NCBI RefSeq assembly: GCF_000414115.1
Contig: NZ_AOPZ01000065.1
Span: forward strand, 1 to 41,716
Origin: Streptomyces aurantiacus JA 4570
Lineage (GTDB): Bacteria; Actinomycetota; Actinomycetes; Streptomycetales; Streptomycetaceae
Direction: 5' to 3'
DNA length: 41,716 bases
Shown: in pieces, positions 16,826 through 25,800 of the stretch
Layout: each line of letters starts with the position of its first letter
How positions within the stretch are numbered: the first letter of the stretch is position 1
Made by a program: the position numbers and the translations under genes
Notes under the pieces: model-generated
Told to the model about the DNA's origin: nothing
What the model saw: only the letters and a program-made list of their open reading frames with translations
The model's database searches: none

Positions 16826-17320
16826 ATGTCCACTGACACGACCGCAGAGAAGACCGGCGGCTCCGGCGTCGGCCCCGTCGAGGGCGTCTCGCTCTACGAC
16901 GTCGACCACCCGGCGCCCGTCATCGAGGCCCCGCGCAAGCGCACGTCGAAGACCCCGCGCTCGACCCGCGGCAACTTCGAGATGGCCGCGTGGCTGTTCA
17001 TGCGTCTGTCCGGCGTCGTCCTCGTCGTCCTGGTCCTCGGCCACCTGCTGATCCAGCTGGTCCTCGACGGCGGCGTCTCCAAGATCGGCTTCGCGTTCGT
17101 CGCGGGCCGCTGGGCGTCCCCGTTCTGGCAGGTCTGGGACCTGCTGATGCTGTGGCTCGCGATGCTGCACGGCGCGAACGGCCTGCGTACGGTCATCAAC
17201 GACTACGCGGAGCGCCCGAACACGCGGCTGTGGCTGAAGGGCCTGCTGTACACCGCCACGGTGTTCACCATCCTGCTGGGCACGCTGGTGATCTTCACCT
17301 TCGACCCGAACATCCGCTAG
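16826..17320 (+). CDS. sdhD: Succinate dehydrogenase hydrophobic membrane anchor subunit
   Basis: This protein has 164 residues from ATG 16826, 8 bases after the sdhC stop. It has a polar, charged N-terminal tail of about 50 residues (ending KRTSKTPRSTRG) and then three membrane helices. The second helix region ends in WLAMLHGANGLRTVINDY, with the conserved histidine and arginine of the SdhC/D family. The long N-terminal tail is usual for actinobacterial SdhD. It pairs with SdhC to form the quinone and heme site. Confidence 0.92.
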   Translation: MSTDTTAEKTGGSGVGPVEGVSLYDVDHPAPVIEAPRKRTSKTPRSTRGNFEMAAWLFMRLSGVVLVVLVLGHLLIQLVLDGGVSKIGFAFVAGRWASPFWQVWDLLMLWLAMLHGANGLRTVINDYAERPNTRLWLKGLLYTATVFTILLGTLVIFTFDPNIR

Positions 17321-17345
17321 GCACGGGGCTGAGGTAATCCACGTC

Positions 17346-19100
17346 ATGAAGATCCACAAGTACGACACCGTCATCGTCGGCGCGGGCGGCGCCGGCATGC
17401 GCGCCGCCATCGAGGCGACGAAGCGCAGCCGCACCGCCGTGCTCACCAAGCTCTACCCCACGCGTTCCCACACGGGCGCCGCGCAGGGCGGCATGGCCGC
17501 CGCGCTCGCCAACGTGGAGGAGGACAACTGGGAGTGGCACACCTTCGACACGATCAAGGGCGGTGACTACCTGGTCGACCAGGACGCCGCCGAGATCCTC
17601 GCGAAGGAGGCCATCGACGCGGTCCTGGACCTGGAGAAGATGGGCCTGCCGTTCAACCGCACCCCGGACGGCACCATCGACCAGCGCCGCTTCGGCGGCC
17701 ACTCCCGCAACCACGGCGAGGCGCCGGTGCGCCGCTCCTGCTACGCCGCGGACCGCACGGGCCACATGATCCTCCAGACCCTCTACCAGAACTGCGTCAA
17801 GGAGGGTGTGGAGTTCTTCAACGAGTTCTACGTCCTCGACCAGCTCATCGTGGAGGAGGACGGCGTCAAGAAGAGCGCGGGCGTCGTCGCGTACGAGCTG
17901 GCCACCGGCGAGATCCACATCTTCCAGGCGAAGTCGGTCGTGTACGCCTCCGGCGGCACCGGCAAGTTCTTCAAGGTCACGTCGAACGCGCACACCCTGA
18001 CCGGTGACGGCCAGGCGGCCTGCTACCGCCGCGGACTGCCGCTGGAGGACATGGAGTTCTTCCAGTTCCACCCGACCGGCATCTGGCGCATGGGCATCCT
18101 GCTCACGGAGGGCGCCCGCGGTGAGGGCGGCATCCTGCGCAACAAGGACGGCGAGCGCTTCATGGAGAAGTACGCGCCGGTCATGAAGGACCTCGCGTCC
18201 CGTGACGTCGTCTCCCGCTCCATCTACACGGAGATCCGCGAGGGCCGCGGCTGCGGTCCCGAGGGCGACCACGTCTACCTGGACCTCACACACCTCCCGC
18301 CGGAGCAGCTCGACGCCAAGCTGCCCGACATCACGGAGTTCGCGCGGACGTACCTGGGCATCGAGCCGTACACGGACCCGATCCCGATCCAGCCCACCGC
18401 GCACTACGCCATGGGCGGCATCCCGACGAACGTCGAGGGCGAGGTCCTCGCGGACAACACGACGGTCGTCCCGGGTCTGTACGCGGCCGGCGAGGTCGCC
18501 TGCGTGTCGGTGCACGGCGCCAACCGCCTGGGCACCAACTCGCTCCTGGACATCAACGTCTTCGGCCGCCGCGCGGGCATCGCCGCCGCGGACTACTCCG
18601 CGAAGGCCGACTTCGTCGAGCTTCCGGAGAACCCGGCGGAGCTGGTGGTCTCCCTCGTCGAGCAGCTGCGCGACTCCCAGGGCACCGAGCGCGTCGCGGA
18701 CATCCGCAGGGAGCTCCAGGAGACGATGGACGCCAACGTGATGGTGTTCCGTACGGAGCAGACCATCAAGACGGCCGTCGAGAAGATCGGCGAGCTGCGC
18801 GCCCGCTACAAGAACGTCTCGGTCCAGGACAAGGGCAAGCGGTTCAACACCGACCTCCTGGAGGCCATCGAGCTGGGCAACCTGCTCGACCTCGCCGAGG
18901 TCATGGCGGTGTCGGCGCTCGCCCGCAAGGAGTCCCGCGGCGGTCACTACCGCGAGGACTACCCCAACCGCGACGACGTCAACTTCATGCGCCACACCAT
19001 GGCGTACCGCGAGGTCGCCGACGACGGCAAGGACTCGATCCGCCTCGACTACAAGCCGGTCGTCCAGACCCGCTACCAGCCGATGGAGCGTAAGTACTGA
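17346..19100 (+). CDS. sdhA: Succinate dehydrogenase flavoprotein subunit
   Basis: This 584-residue protein starts at ATG 17346. The FAD-binding motif DTVIVGAGGAGMRAAIEA is at residues 8-25. The RSHTGAAQGG segment (about 42-51) carries the histidine that binds FAD covalently in this family. Active-site elements are FFQFHPTGIWRMG, the arginine-rich capping domain and HGANRLGTNSLLD near 390. It oxidises succinate to fumarate in the TCA cycle at the cytoplasmic side of the membrane. It is followed by sdhB with a one-base overlap (TGATG). The length and all motifs are standard. Confidence 0.96.
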   Translation: MKIHKYDTVIVGAGGAGMRAAIEATKRSRTAVLTKLYPTRSHTGAAQGGMAAALANVEEDNWEWHTFDTIKGGDYLVDQDAAEILAKEAIDAVLDLEKMGLPFNRTPDGTIDQRRFGGHSRNHGEAPVRRSCYAADRTGHMILQTLYQNCVKEGVEFFNEFYVLDQLIVEEDGVKKSAGVVAYELATGEIHIFQAKSVVYASGGTGKFFKVTSNAHTLTGDGQAACYRRGLPLEDMEFFQFHPTGIWRMGILLTEGARGEGGILRNKDGERFMEKYAPVMKDLASRDVVSRSIYTEIREGRGCGPEGDHVYLDLTHLPPEQLDAKLPDITEFARTYLGIEPYTDPIPIQPTAHYAMGGIPTNVEGEVLADNTTVVPGLYAAGEVACVSVHGANRLGTNSLLDINVFGRRAGIAAADYSAKADFVELPENPAELVVSLVEQLRDSQGTERVADIRRELQETMDANVMVFRTEQTIKTAVEKIGELRARYKNVSVQDKGKRFNTDLLEAIELGNLLDLAEVMAVSALARKESRGGHYREDYPNRDDVNFMRHTMAYREVADDGKDSIRLDYKPVVQTRYQPMERKY

Positions 19101-19870
19101 TGGCAACCCCGACCCTCGACAAGGAAGACGCCAAGCCCGAGGCGGGCTTCGCCGACTCCCCGTACATCACGGTCACCTTCCGGATCCGCCGCTTCAACCC
19201 GGAGGTCTCGGCGGACGCGACCTGGGAAGACTTCCAGCTGGAGATCGACCCCAAGGAGCGCGTCCTCGACGGTCTGCACAAGATCAAGTGGGACCTGGAC
19301 GGCACCCTGACGTTCCGCCGCTCCTGCGCCCACGGCATCTGCGGCTCGGACGCCATGCGCATCAACGGCAAGAACCGCCTTGCCTGCAAGACCCTGATCA
19401 AGGACATCAACCCGGCCAAGCCGATCACGGTCGAGCCCATCAAGGGCCTCACGGTCCTGAAGGACCTCGTGGTCGACATGGACCCGTTCTTCCAGGCGTA
19501 CCGCGACGTCATGCCGTTCCTGGTCACCACCGGGAACGAGCCGACCCGGGAGCGGCTGCAGTCCGCCGAGGACCGCGAGCGCTTCGACGACACCACCAAG
19601 TGCATCCTGTGCGCCGCGTGCACGTCGTCCTGCCCGGTCTTCTGGAACGACGGCCAGTACTTCGGCCCGGCGGCGATCGTCAACGCGCACCGCTTCATCT
19701 TCGACTCGCGTGACGAGGCGGGCGAGCAGCGCCTGGAGATCCTGAACGACAAGGACGGCGTGTGGCGCTGCCGCACCACGTTCAACTGCACCGACGCGTG
19801 CCCGCGCGGCATCGAGGTGACCAAGGCGATCCAGGAAGTGAAGCGGGCGCTGATCACGCGGCGCTTCTGA
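19100..19870 (+). CDS. sdhB: Succinate dehydrogenase iron-sulfur subunit
   Basis: This protein has 256 residues, and its ATG 19100 overlaps the sdhA stop by one base. The N-terminal ferredoxin-like domain holds the [2Fe-2S] cysteines in RRSCAHGICGSDAM and NRLACKTL. The C-terminal domain holds the [4Fe-4S] motif CILCAACTSSCPV and the [3Fe-4S]/second motif FNCTDACPRGIEVTKAI. It carries electrons from SdhA flavin to the membrane quinone site. The operon ends here at a strong hairpin. Confidence 0.96.
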   Translation: MATPTLDKEDAKPEAGFADSPYITVTFRIRRFNPEVSADATWEDFQLEIDPKERVLDGLHKIKWDLDGTLTFRRSCAHGICGSDAMRINGKNRLACKTLIKDINPAKPITVEPIKGLTVLKDLVVDMDPFFQAYRDVMPFLVTTGNEPTRERLQSAEDRERFDDTTKCILCAACTSSCPVFWNDGQYFGPAAIVNAHRFIFDSRDEAGEQRLEILNDKDGVWRCRTTFNCTDACPRGIEVTKAIQEVKRALITRRF

Positions 19871-19890
19871 CGTCTGTACGCACGCGCGCG

Positions 19891-19922
19891 TGGGCCCCGT
19901 TCCCGGGTGGGAGCGGGGCCCA
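19891..19922. terminator. Strong bidirectional terminator between sdhB and narI
   Basis: TGGGCCCCGTTCCC (19891-19904) pairs with GGGAGCGGGGCCCA (19909-19922) around a GGGT loop, a 14-base stem with one G-T wobble. It lies between the convergent sdhB stop (19870) and narI stop (19949). A G9 run (19935-19943) lies just beyond, which for narI transcripts reads as a C-tract. Confidence 0.8.
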
Positions 19923-19948
19923 TGTGTGTGCTCCGGGGGGGGGACGAG

Positions 19949-20674
19949 TTACGAGTCCACCTTCTCCCAGCCCCGCTTCTCCCGCCGCGTCCCCAACTCC
20001 CCCGCTCCCCGGCTCCGGTACACCACATACGGCCGGAACAGGTACTGCACCGGCGCGCTGAACATATGGACGAGGCGGGTGAAGGGGACCAGGGCGATCA
20101 GGGCCAGGCCGACGACCGCGTGGATGCGGTAGGTCAGGGGGACGCCCTCCATCGCGGCGATGTCCGGCCGGAGGGTGAAGACGCTCCGGGCCCAGGGGGC
20201 GATCGTTTCGCGGTAGTCGTAGCCCGAGCTCGGGGAGGAGTTCGTCAGCTTGGCCCACATGCCCATGACGACGGCGGCGAGCAGCACCGCGTACATGAGC
20301 TTGTCGTTGCGGGTGGTGGCGCGGAAGACGGGGGTGTTCGTGCGGCGGCGGTAGAGGAGCAGGGCGATGCCCGCCACCGCGAGGACGCCCGCCGCCGTGC
20401 CGCCGTACAGGGACAGCAGGTGGTAGGCGCGCTCCTTGAGGCCGACCGCGTTCGTCCAGGACTCCGGGACGAACAGGCCCATCAGGTGGCCGACGAGGAC
20501 GAAGAGGATGCCGTAGTGGAAGGCGGGGGACGCGAGGTTGAGGAGGCGGGACTCGTAGATCTGGGAGGAGCGGGTGGTCCAGCCGAACTTGTCGTAGCGA
20601 TAGCGCCAGAGGGTGCCCGCGATCAGCAGGACCAGGGCGACGTACGGCAGTACTCCCCACAGGAAGGTGTCCAT
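19949..20674 (-). CDS. narI: Respiratory nitrate reductase gamma subunit (cytochrome b)
   Basis: This 241-residue membrane protein has five predicted helices. The paired heme ligands are visible: FHYGILFVLVGHLMG (first pair side) and RIHAVVGLALIALVPFTRLVHMF (second side). It takes electrons from menaquinol outside the membrane and passes them through two b hemes to NarH. Its ATG 20674 overlaps the narJ stop by one base (TGATG), so it is coupled. It ends the narGHJI operon, convergent with sdhB. Confidence 0.94.
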   Translation of the reverse strand: MDTFLWGVLPYVALVLLIAGTLWRYRYDKFGWTTRSSQIYESRLLNLASPAFHYGILFVLVGHLMGLFVPESWTNAVGLKERAYHLLSLYGGTAAGVLAVAGIALLLYRRRTNTPVFRATTRNDKLMYAVLLAAVVMGMWAKLTNSSPSSGYDYRETIAPWARSVFTLRPDIAAMEGVPLTYRIHAVVGLALIALVPFTRLVHMFSAPVQYLFRPYVVYRSRGAGELGTRREKRGWEKVDS

Positions 20675-21222
20675 CAGTCGAGTCCTACGCTTTCCGTGGG
20701 CGGGCCCGAGCGGGCCAGGGCCCGCGCCTCCATCCTGTCCTTGGGCGAGGGGCCCGGCAGGGTCGCGCAGACCGCGTCCAGGATCAGGGCGTAGGGCGTG
20801 CCGTCGTCGGTGAGAGCCAGGCGCACGAGTTCCAGGCCGGCGCGGTGGGCGGTCAGGAGGTCCCGGTTGCCGGTGCGGGCGGTGAACTCCAGGACGGCCG
20901 GGAGGTAGTCGGGGAGTTCCTCGCCGGTGACGGAGAGGCCGTAGGCGCGGTAGGTCTCCTTGAACGCGACGAGGGACGCGCCCCGGCGGCGGGTGTCGCC
21001 GTCCAGCCACCAGCTCAGGTACAGGCTGTGGCGGTTCTTGAAGTCGAAGACGCGGACGTAGTGCTCGGCCGCCGCGATCGGGGACCAGCACGCGAACTCG
21101 TCCAGGAACGGGTGCAGTTCGGGCACCGCCGCCCGCACCAGGGGCAGCCGTTCGCGGACCTGGGAGTCGGGGTAGCACAGGCAGTGCGCGGCGCCTTGGT
21201 AGAGCACGGCGAGGTCCGTCAC
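20674..21222 (-). CDS. narJ: Nitrate reductase molybdenum cofactor assembly chaperone
   Basis: This protein has 182 residues from GTG 21222, which overlaps the narH stop (GTGA). It is an all-helical NarJ/TorD-type protein: AAHCLCYPDSQVRERLPLV at the start, then EHYVRVFDFKNRHSLYLSWWLDGDTRRRG near 55-85, the hallmark block of NarJ. It is a cytoplasmic chaperone needed to insert the Mo-bisMGD cofactor and FeS clusters into NarG before membrane attachment. It is not part of the final enzyme. Confidence 0.92.
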   Translation of the reverse strand: MTDLAVLYQGAAHCLCYPDSQVRERLPLVRAAVPELHPFLDEFACWSPIAAAEHYVRVFDFKNRHSLYLSWWLDGDTRRRGASLVAFKETYRAYGLSVTGEELPDYLPAVLEFTARTGNRDLLTAHRAGLELVRLALTDDGTPYALILDAVCATLPGPSPKDRMEARALARSGPPTESVGLD

Positions 21223-22865
21223 AGGTCCTCCTCCGGTCGGGCGGCGATGTCGTCGGCCGTCTGGCGGCGGCGCGACGCGTGGAAGTTCTCGATGGTGACG
21301 AGGGGCAGCCCCTCGTACGTGCCCGAGTCGTCCCCGAACGGGCCCGCTCCGGGCGGCGGTTCCGGCGGGAGCATGCCGGGCCCGCCCGGCGCGTCCAGGC
21401 CGCAGCCGTCGGGCACCGCCGACTCCTCCAGGCGCCGGGCGTCCCCGAGCGCGGCCGTCGGGATCACATAGCGCTCCTCGTACTTGGCGAGGGCCAGGAG
21501 CCGGTACATGTCCTCGATGCCGTCCGGAGTCATGCCGACGCGCGCCGGGACCGACCGGTCGGCCGGATCGCCGAGGTTGACGCCCCGCATGTACGACCGC
21601 ATCGCCGCGAGGCGTTCCAGGGCGGCCCGCACCGGCCCCACGTCCCCGGCCGTGAACAGCTCGGCCAGGTACTCCAGGGGGATCCGCAGGGTGTCGATGG
21701 CGCCGAAGAGGTTGCCCGCGTCCTCGCCGTCGTGCCCGGTCCCGGTGAGCGCCTCGACGACCGGGGACAGCGGCGGGACGTACCAGACCATCGGCAGGGT
21801 GCGGTACTCCGGGTGCAGGGGCAGGGCCACCCGGTAGGTGCTGATCAGCGCGTACACGGGCGAGCCGCGGGCCGCCTCGATCCAGTCGTACGGGACGCCG
21901 TCGCGCTCGGCGGCGCGCCGCACCTCGGGGTCGGCGGGGTCGAGGAAGACGCCCAACTGGGCCTCGTACAGGTCCTTCTCGTCGGGGGTGGCGGCGGCCC
22001 GCGTGACCTTGTCGGCGTCGTACAGGACCACACCCAGATACCGCAGCCGGCCGACGCAGGTCTCGGAGCAGACCGTCGGCAGGCCCACCTCCAGACGCGG
22101 GTAGCAGAGCGTGCACTTCTCGGCCTTGCCGGTGCGGTGGTTGAAGTAGACCTTCTTGTACGGGCAGCCGGTCACGCATTTGCGCCAGCCCCGGCAGCGG
22201 TCCTGGTCGACCAGGACGATGCCGTCCTCCGTCCGCTTGTACATCGCCCCGGACGGGCAGGACGCCACGCACGCCGGGTTCAGGCAGTGCTCGCAGATGC
22301 GCGGCAGATAGAACATGAAGGTCTGCTCGAACGCGGCCTTGACCTGCACCGCGGCCCGGTCGGCGGTCTCCCGCGCCTGGGCCTTGGCCACCATCGGGTC
22401 GGCCTCGACGCCCGCAGGGCCGCCGCCGAGGTTGTCGTCCCAGTTGGAGCTCCACTCGATCTTCATCGGCTTGCCGGTGAGCAGGGAGCGGGGCTCCGCG
22501 ACCGGGTAGTCGTCGCCGAGGGGGGCGTCGGTGAGGTTCTTGTACTCGTACGTCCAGGGCTCGTAGTAGTCCTTGATGCCGGGCAGGACGGGGTTGGAGA
22601 AGATCGTCGCGAGGCTGCGGAAGCGGCCGCCGGACTTCAGCTTCAGGGCGCCGCGCCGGTTCAGCTCCCAGCCGCCGCGCCACTTCTCCTGGTCCTCGTA
22701 GCGGCGCGGGTAGCCCTGGCCCGGCCGGGTCTCGACGTTGTTGAACCAGACGTACTCCATGCCGGAGCGGTTGGTCCAGGTCTGCTTGCAGGTGACCGAG
22801 CAGGTGTGGCAGCCGATGCACTTGTCGAGGTTCATGACCATCGCGATCTGTGCGAGTACCCGCAT
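21219..22865 (-). CDS. narH: Respiratory nitrate reductase beta subunit (FeS protein)
   Basis: This protein has 548 residues from ATG 22865 (MRVLAQIAMVMNLDKCIGCHTC), 2 bases after the narG stop. Four cysteine groups are visible: CIGCHTCSVTC, CEHCLNPACVASCP, CRGWRKCVTGCPYKKVYFN and CTLCYPR...CSETCVGR. The tryptophan in place of the second cysteine of group three is the normal mark of the [3Fe-4S] cluster in NarH, so three [4Fe-4S] and one [3Fe-4S] clusters are expected. It transfers electrons from NarI to NarG on the cytoplasmic face. The length is slightly over the E. coli protein because of a C-terminal proline/glycine-rich tail (about 490-548). Confidence 0.95.
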   Translation of the reverse strand: MRVLAQIAMVMNLDKCIGCHTCSVTCKQTWTNRSGMEYVWFNNVETRPGQGYPRRYEDQEKWRGGWELNRRGALKLKSGGRFRSLATIFSNPVLPGIKDYYEPWTYEYKNLTDAPLGDDYPVAEPRSLLTGKPMKIEWSSNWDDNLGGGPAGVEADPMVAKAQARETADRAAVQVKAAFEQTFMFYLPRICEHCLNPACVASCPSGAMYKRTEDGIVLVDQDRCRGWRKCVTGCPYKKVYFNHRTGKAEKCTLCYPRLEVGLPTVCSETCVGRLRYLGVVLYDADKVTRAAATPDEKDLYEAQLGVFLDPADPEVRRAAERDGVPYDWIEAARGSPVYALISTYRVALPLHPEYRTLPMVWYVPPLSPVVEALTGTGHDGEDAGNLFGAIDTLRIPLEYLAELFTAGDVGPVRAALERLAAMRSYMRGVNLGDPADRSVPARVGMTPDGIEDMYRLLALAKYEERYVIPTAALGDARRLEESAVPDGCGLDAPGGPGMLPPEPPPGAGPFGDDSGTYEGLPLVTIENFHASRRRQTADDIAARPEEDL

Positions 22866-22867
22866 GG

Positions 22868-25800
22868 CTAGTACGTCACCTCCTGCTCGGTCCTGCGCCG
22901 GATCACCGTGACCTCGTCGCGCTGGTTGCCCGTGGGGCCCAGGTAGTTGAAGGCCCAGGTGAGCTGGGCGTAGCCGCCGATGAGGTGGGACGGCTTGAGC
23001 AGCAGGCGGGTCAGGGAGTTGTGGATGCCGCCGCGGCGGCCGGTCGTCTCCGTCTTGGGGACGTTGACGGTGCGTTCCTGCGCGTGGTGCATGTAGACCG
23101 TGCCGGACGGCATGCGGTGCGAGACGACGGCGCGCGCGGCCACCACGCCGTTGCGGTTGACGGCCTCGATCCAGTCGTTGTCCCGTACGCCGATGGCCGC
23201 CGCGTCGTCCGGGGACATCCAGATGACCTGGCCGCCGCGCGACAGGGACAGCATGAAGAGGTTGTCCTGGTACTCGGAATGGATGGACCACTTGTTGTGC
23301 GGGGTGAGGTAACGGACCGTCACCTCCCGCTCCCCGTCCGCCCCGAGCCTCGGCTCGCCGAACAGGCGGTGCATGTCGAGGGGCGGCCGGTACACGGGCA
23401 GCGCCTCGCCCACCTCGTGGATCCAGTCGTGGTCGAGGAAGAAGTGCTGGCGGCCGGTGAGGGTGTGCCAGGGCTTGAGGTGCTCGGTGTTGAGGGTGAA
23501 GGCGGTGTAGCGGCGGCCGCCTGACTCGCTGCCCGACCACTCCGGCGAGGTGATCACGGGGACGGGGGCGGCCTGCGTGTCCGCGTACGAGACGCGCTTG
23601 CCCTCGTGTTCGGCGGCGAGGTGCGCCATCTCCTGGCCGGTGCGGGCTTCGAGGGTGCGGAAGCCCTGGGTGGCGAGGCGGCCGTTGGTGGTGCCGGACA
23701 GGGCGAGGATGGTGTTGGCGGCCTTCACGGCGGTGTCCAGGCGGGGACGGCCCGCGGCGGGGCCTTCGCGTACGACGCCGTTGAGCGCGCGCAGGGTCTC
23801 GACCTCGTCGTCGGGGCGCAGCGCGATGCCCTTCGCGGGCAGGCCGAGCTTCTCCACCAGCGGGCCGAGGGCCGCGAACTTGGCGCCGATCGCGGTGTAG
23901 TCCCGCTCGACGACGGTCAGGGCGGGCATGGTCTTTCCCGGCACGGGCTCGCACTCGCCGCGCCGCCAGTCCAGGGCGAGACCGCCGGGCTGCGCGGTCT
24001 CGCCGGGGGTGTCGTGCTGGAGGGCGGTGGCGACCAGGTCCTTGCGGGTGCCCAGGTGGCCGACGGCCAGTTCGCTGAGCCGGTCGGCGATCGCGCGGAA
24101 CGCGTCGAAGTCGGTGCGGGACTGCCAGGGCGGGTCGACGGCCGGGGTGAAGGCGTGCACGAAGGGGTGCATGTCGGTGGTCGACAGGTCGTGTTTCTCG
24201 TACCAGGTGGCGGCGGGCAGCGTGATGTCGGACAGCAGGGTCGAGGACGTCATCCGGAAGTCCAGCGAGAGCAGCAGGTCCAGCTTTCCCTCCGGGGCCT
24301 GCTCGTGCCAGGTCACGTCGCGCGGGCGCGCCTCGGGCGGTGCCTCGTCGGCGCGCAGGGAGGAGTGGGTGCCGAGGAGGTGCTTGGTGAAGTACTCGGC
24401 GCCCTTCGCGGACGAGCCGAGCAGATTGGCGCGCCACAGGGTCAGGACGCGCGGCCAGTTCTCCGGCGCGTCGGGGTCCTCGCAGGCGAACTTCAGCTCC
24501 CCGGCGCGCAGTTGGTCCACCGCCGACCCGACGGGGTCCTCCCCCTCCCCCAGCTCCAGCGGATTGCGGTCGAACGTCGGGTACGACGGCATCCAGCCCG
24601 CCCGGGTCGCCTGCGCCAGGCAGTCCGCGGCCGCCATGCCCGCGAACCGGCCCTCGCCCAGCGGTGAGGCGAGCACGTCGGCGCCGAAGGTGTCGTACCG
24701 CCACTGGTCGGTGTTCAGGAACCAGTACGCGGCGCCGATCATCTGCCGGGGCGGCCGCGACCAGTCGCCCGCGCCCGCGAGCGTGGCCCAGCCGGTGACG
24801 GGGCGGCACTTCTCCTGGCCGACGTAGTGCGCCCAGCCGCCGCCGTTGCGGCCCTGGCAGCCGGTGAGCTGGAGCAGCGCGAGGAAGGCCCGGTAGATGG
24901 TCTCGGAGTGGAACCAGTGATTGGTGCCTGCCCCCATCAGGATCATGCAGCGGCCCTGCGACTTCTCGGCGGTCGCCGCGAACTCCCTTGCAATCCGCGC
25001 GCACTTGGCGGCCGGGACGGAGGTGTGCGCCTCCTGCCAGGCGGGCGTGCCGGGCGCGGACGCGTCGTCGTACGAGGACGGCCAGTCCCCCACGAGCCCC
25101 TCGCGGCCGACGCCGTACTGCGCGAGCAGCAGATCGAAGACGGTGGTGACCAGCGGACTTCCGGGCCCCGCCAGCCGGATCGCGGGCACCCCGCGCCGCA
25201 GCACCTCGCCGCGCCCCTGCCCGTGCGCACCGCCCTCGGTGTCGAAGCGCGGAAGCAGCACCTCCACGCCGCGCGCGTCCTCCTCGTACAGCGAGAGCCG
25301 CGGCTCGGTGTCCCCCAGGTCCAGGTTCCACTTCCCCTTGCCGGACTCGGTCCACCGGAAGCCGAGCGAGCCGCCCGGGACGACGGGCTGCCCGCTGCCC
25401 TCGTCCAGGACGACGGTCTTCCACTCGGCGCCCTCGCCGGTGTCGCCCAGGTCGGAGGCGCGCAGGAACTTGCCCGGTACGTACGCGCCGTCGCGCTCGG
25501 TCAGGGTGACCAGGAAGGGGAGATCGGTGAAGCGGCGTACGTAGTCGTCGAAGAACGGGACGCGCCGCTCGACGAAGCACTCCCTGAGGATCACATGCCC
25601 CATGCCGAGGGCGAGCGCGCCATCGGTTCCGGGGTGCGGGTGCAGCCACTCGTCGGCGAACTTGGCGTTGTCGGCGTAGTCGGGGGCGACGACCACGACC
25701 TTCTGGCCCCGGTAGCGCGCCTCGGCCATCCAGTGCGCGTCGGGCGTCCGCGTCACCGGAACGTTCGAGCCCCACATGATCAGATACGCCGCGTCCCACC

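Noticed and set aside
17295..19106. Long antisense frame (about 600 residues) over sdhA
   Set aside because: It mirrors sdhA codon structure, has no family resemblance and no ribosome-binding site.
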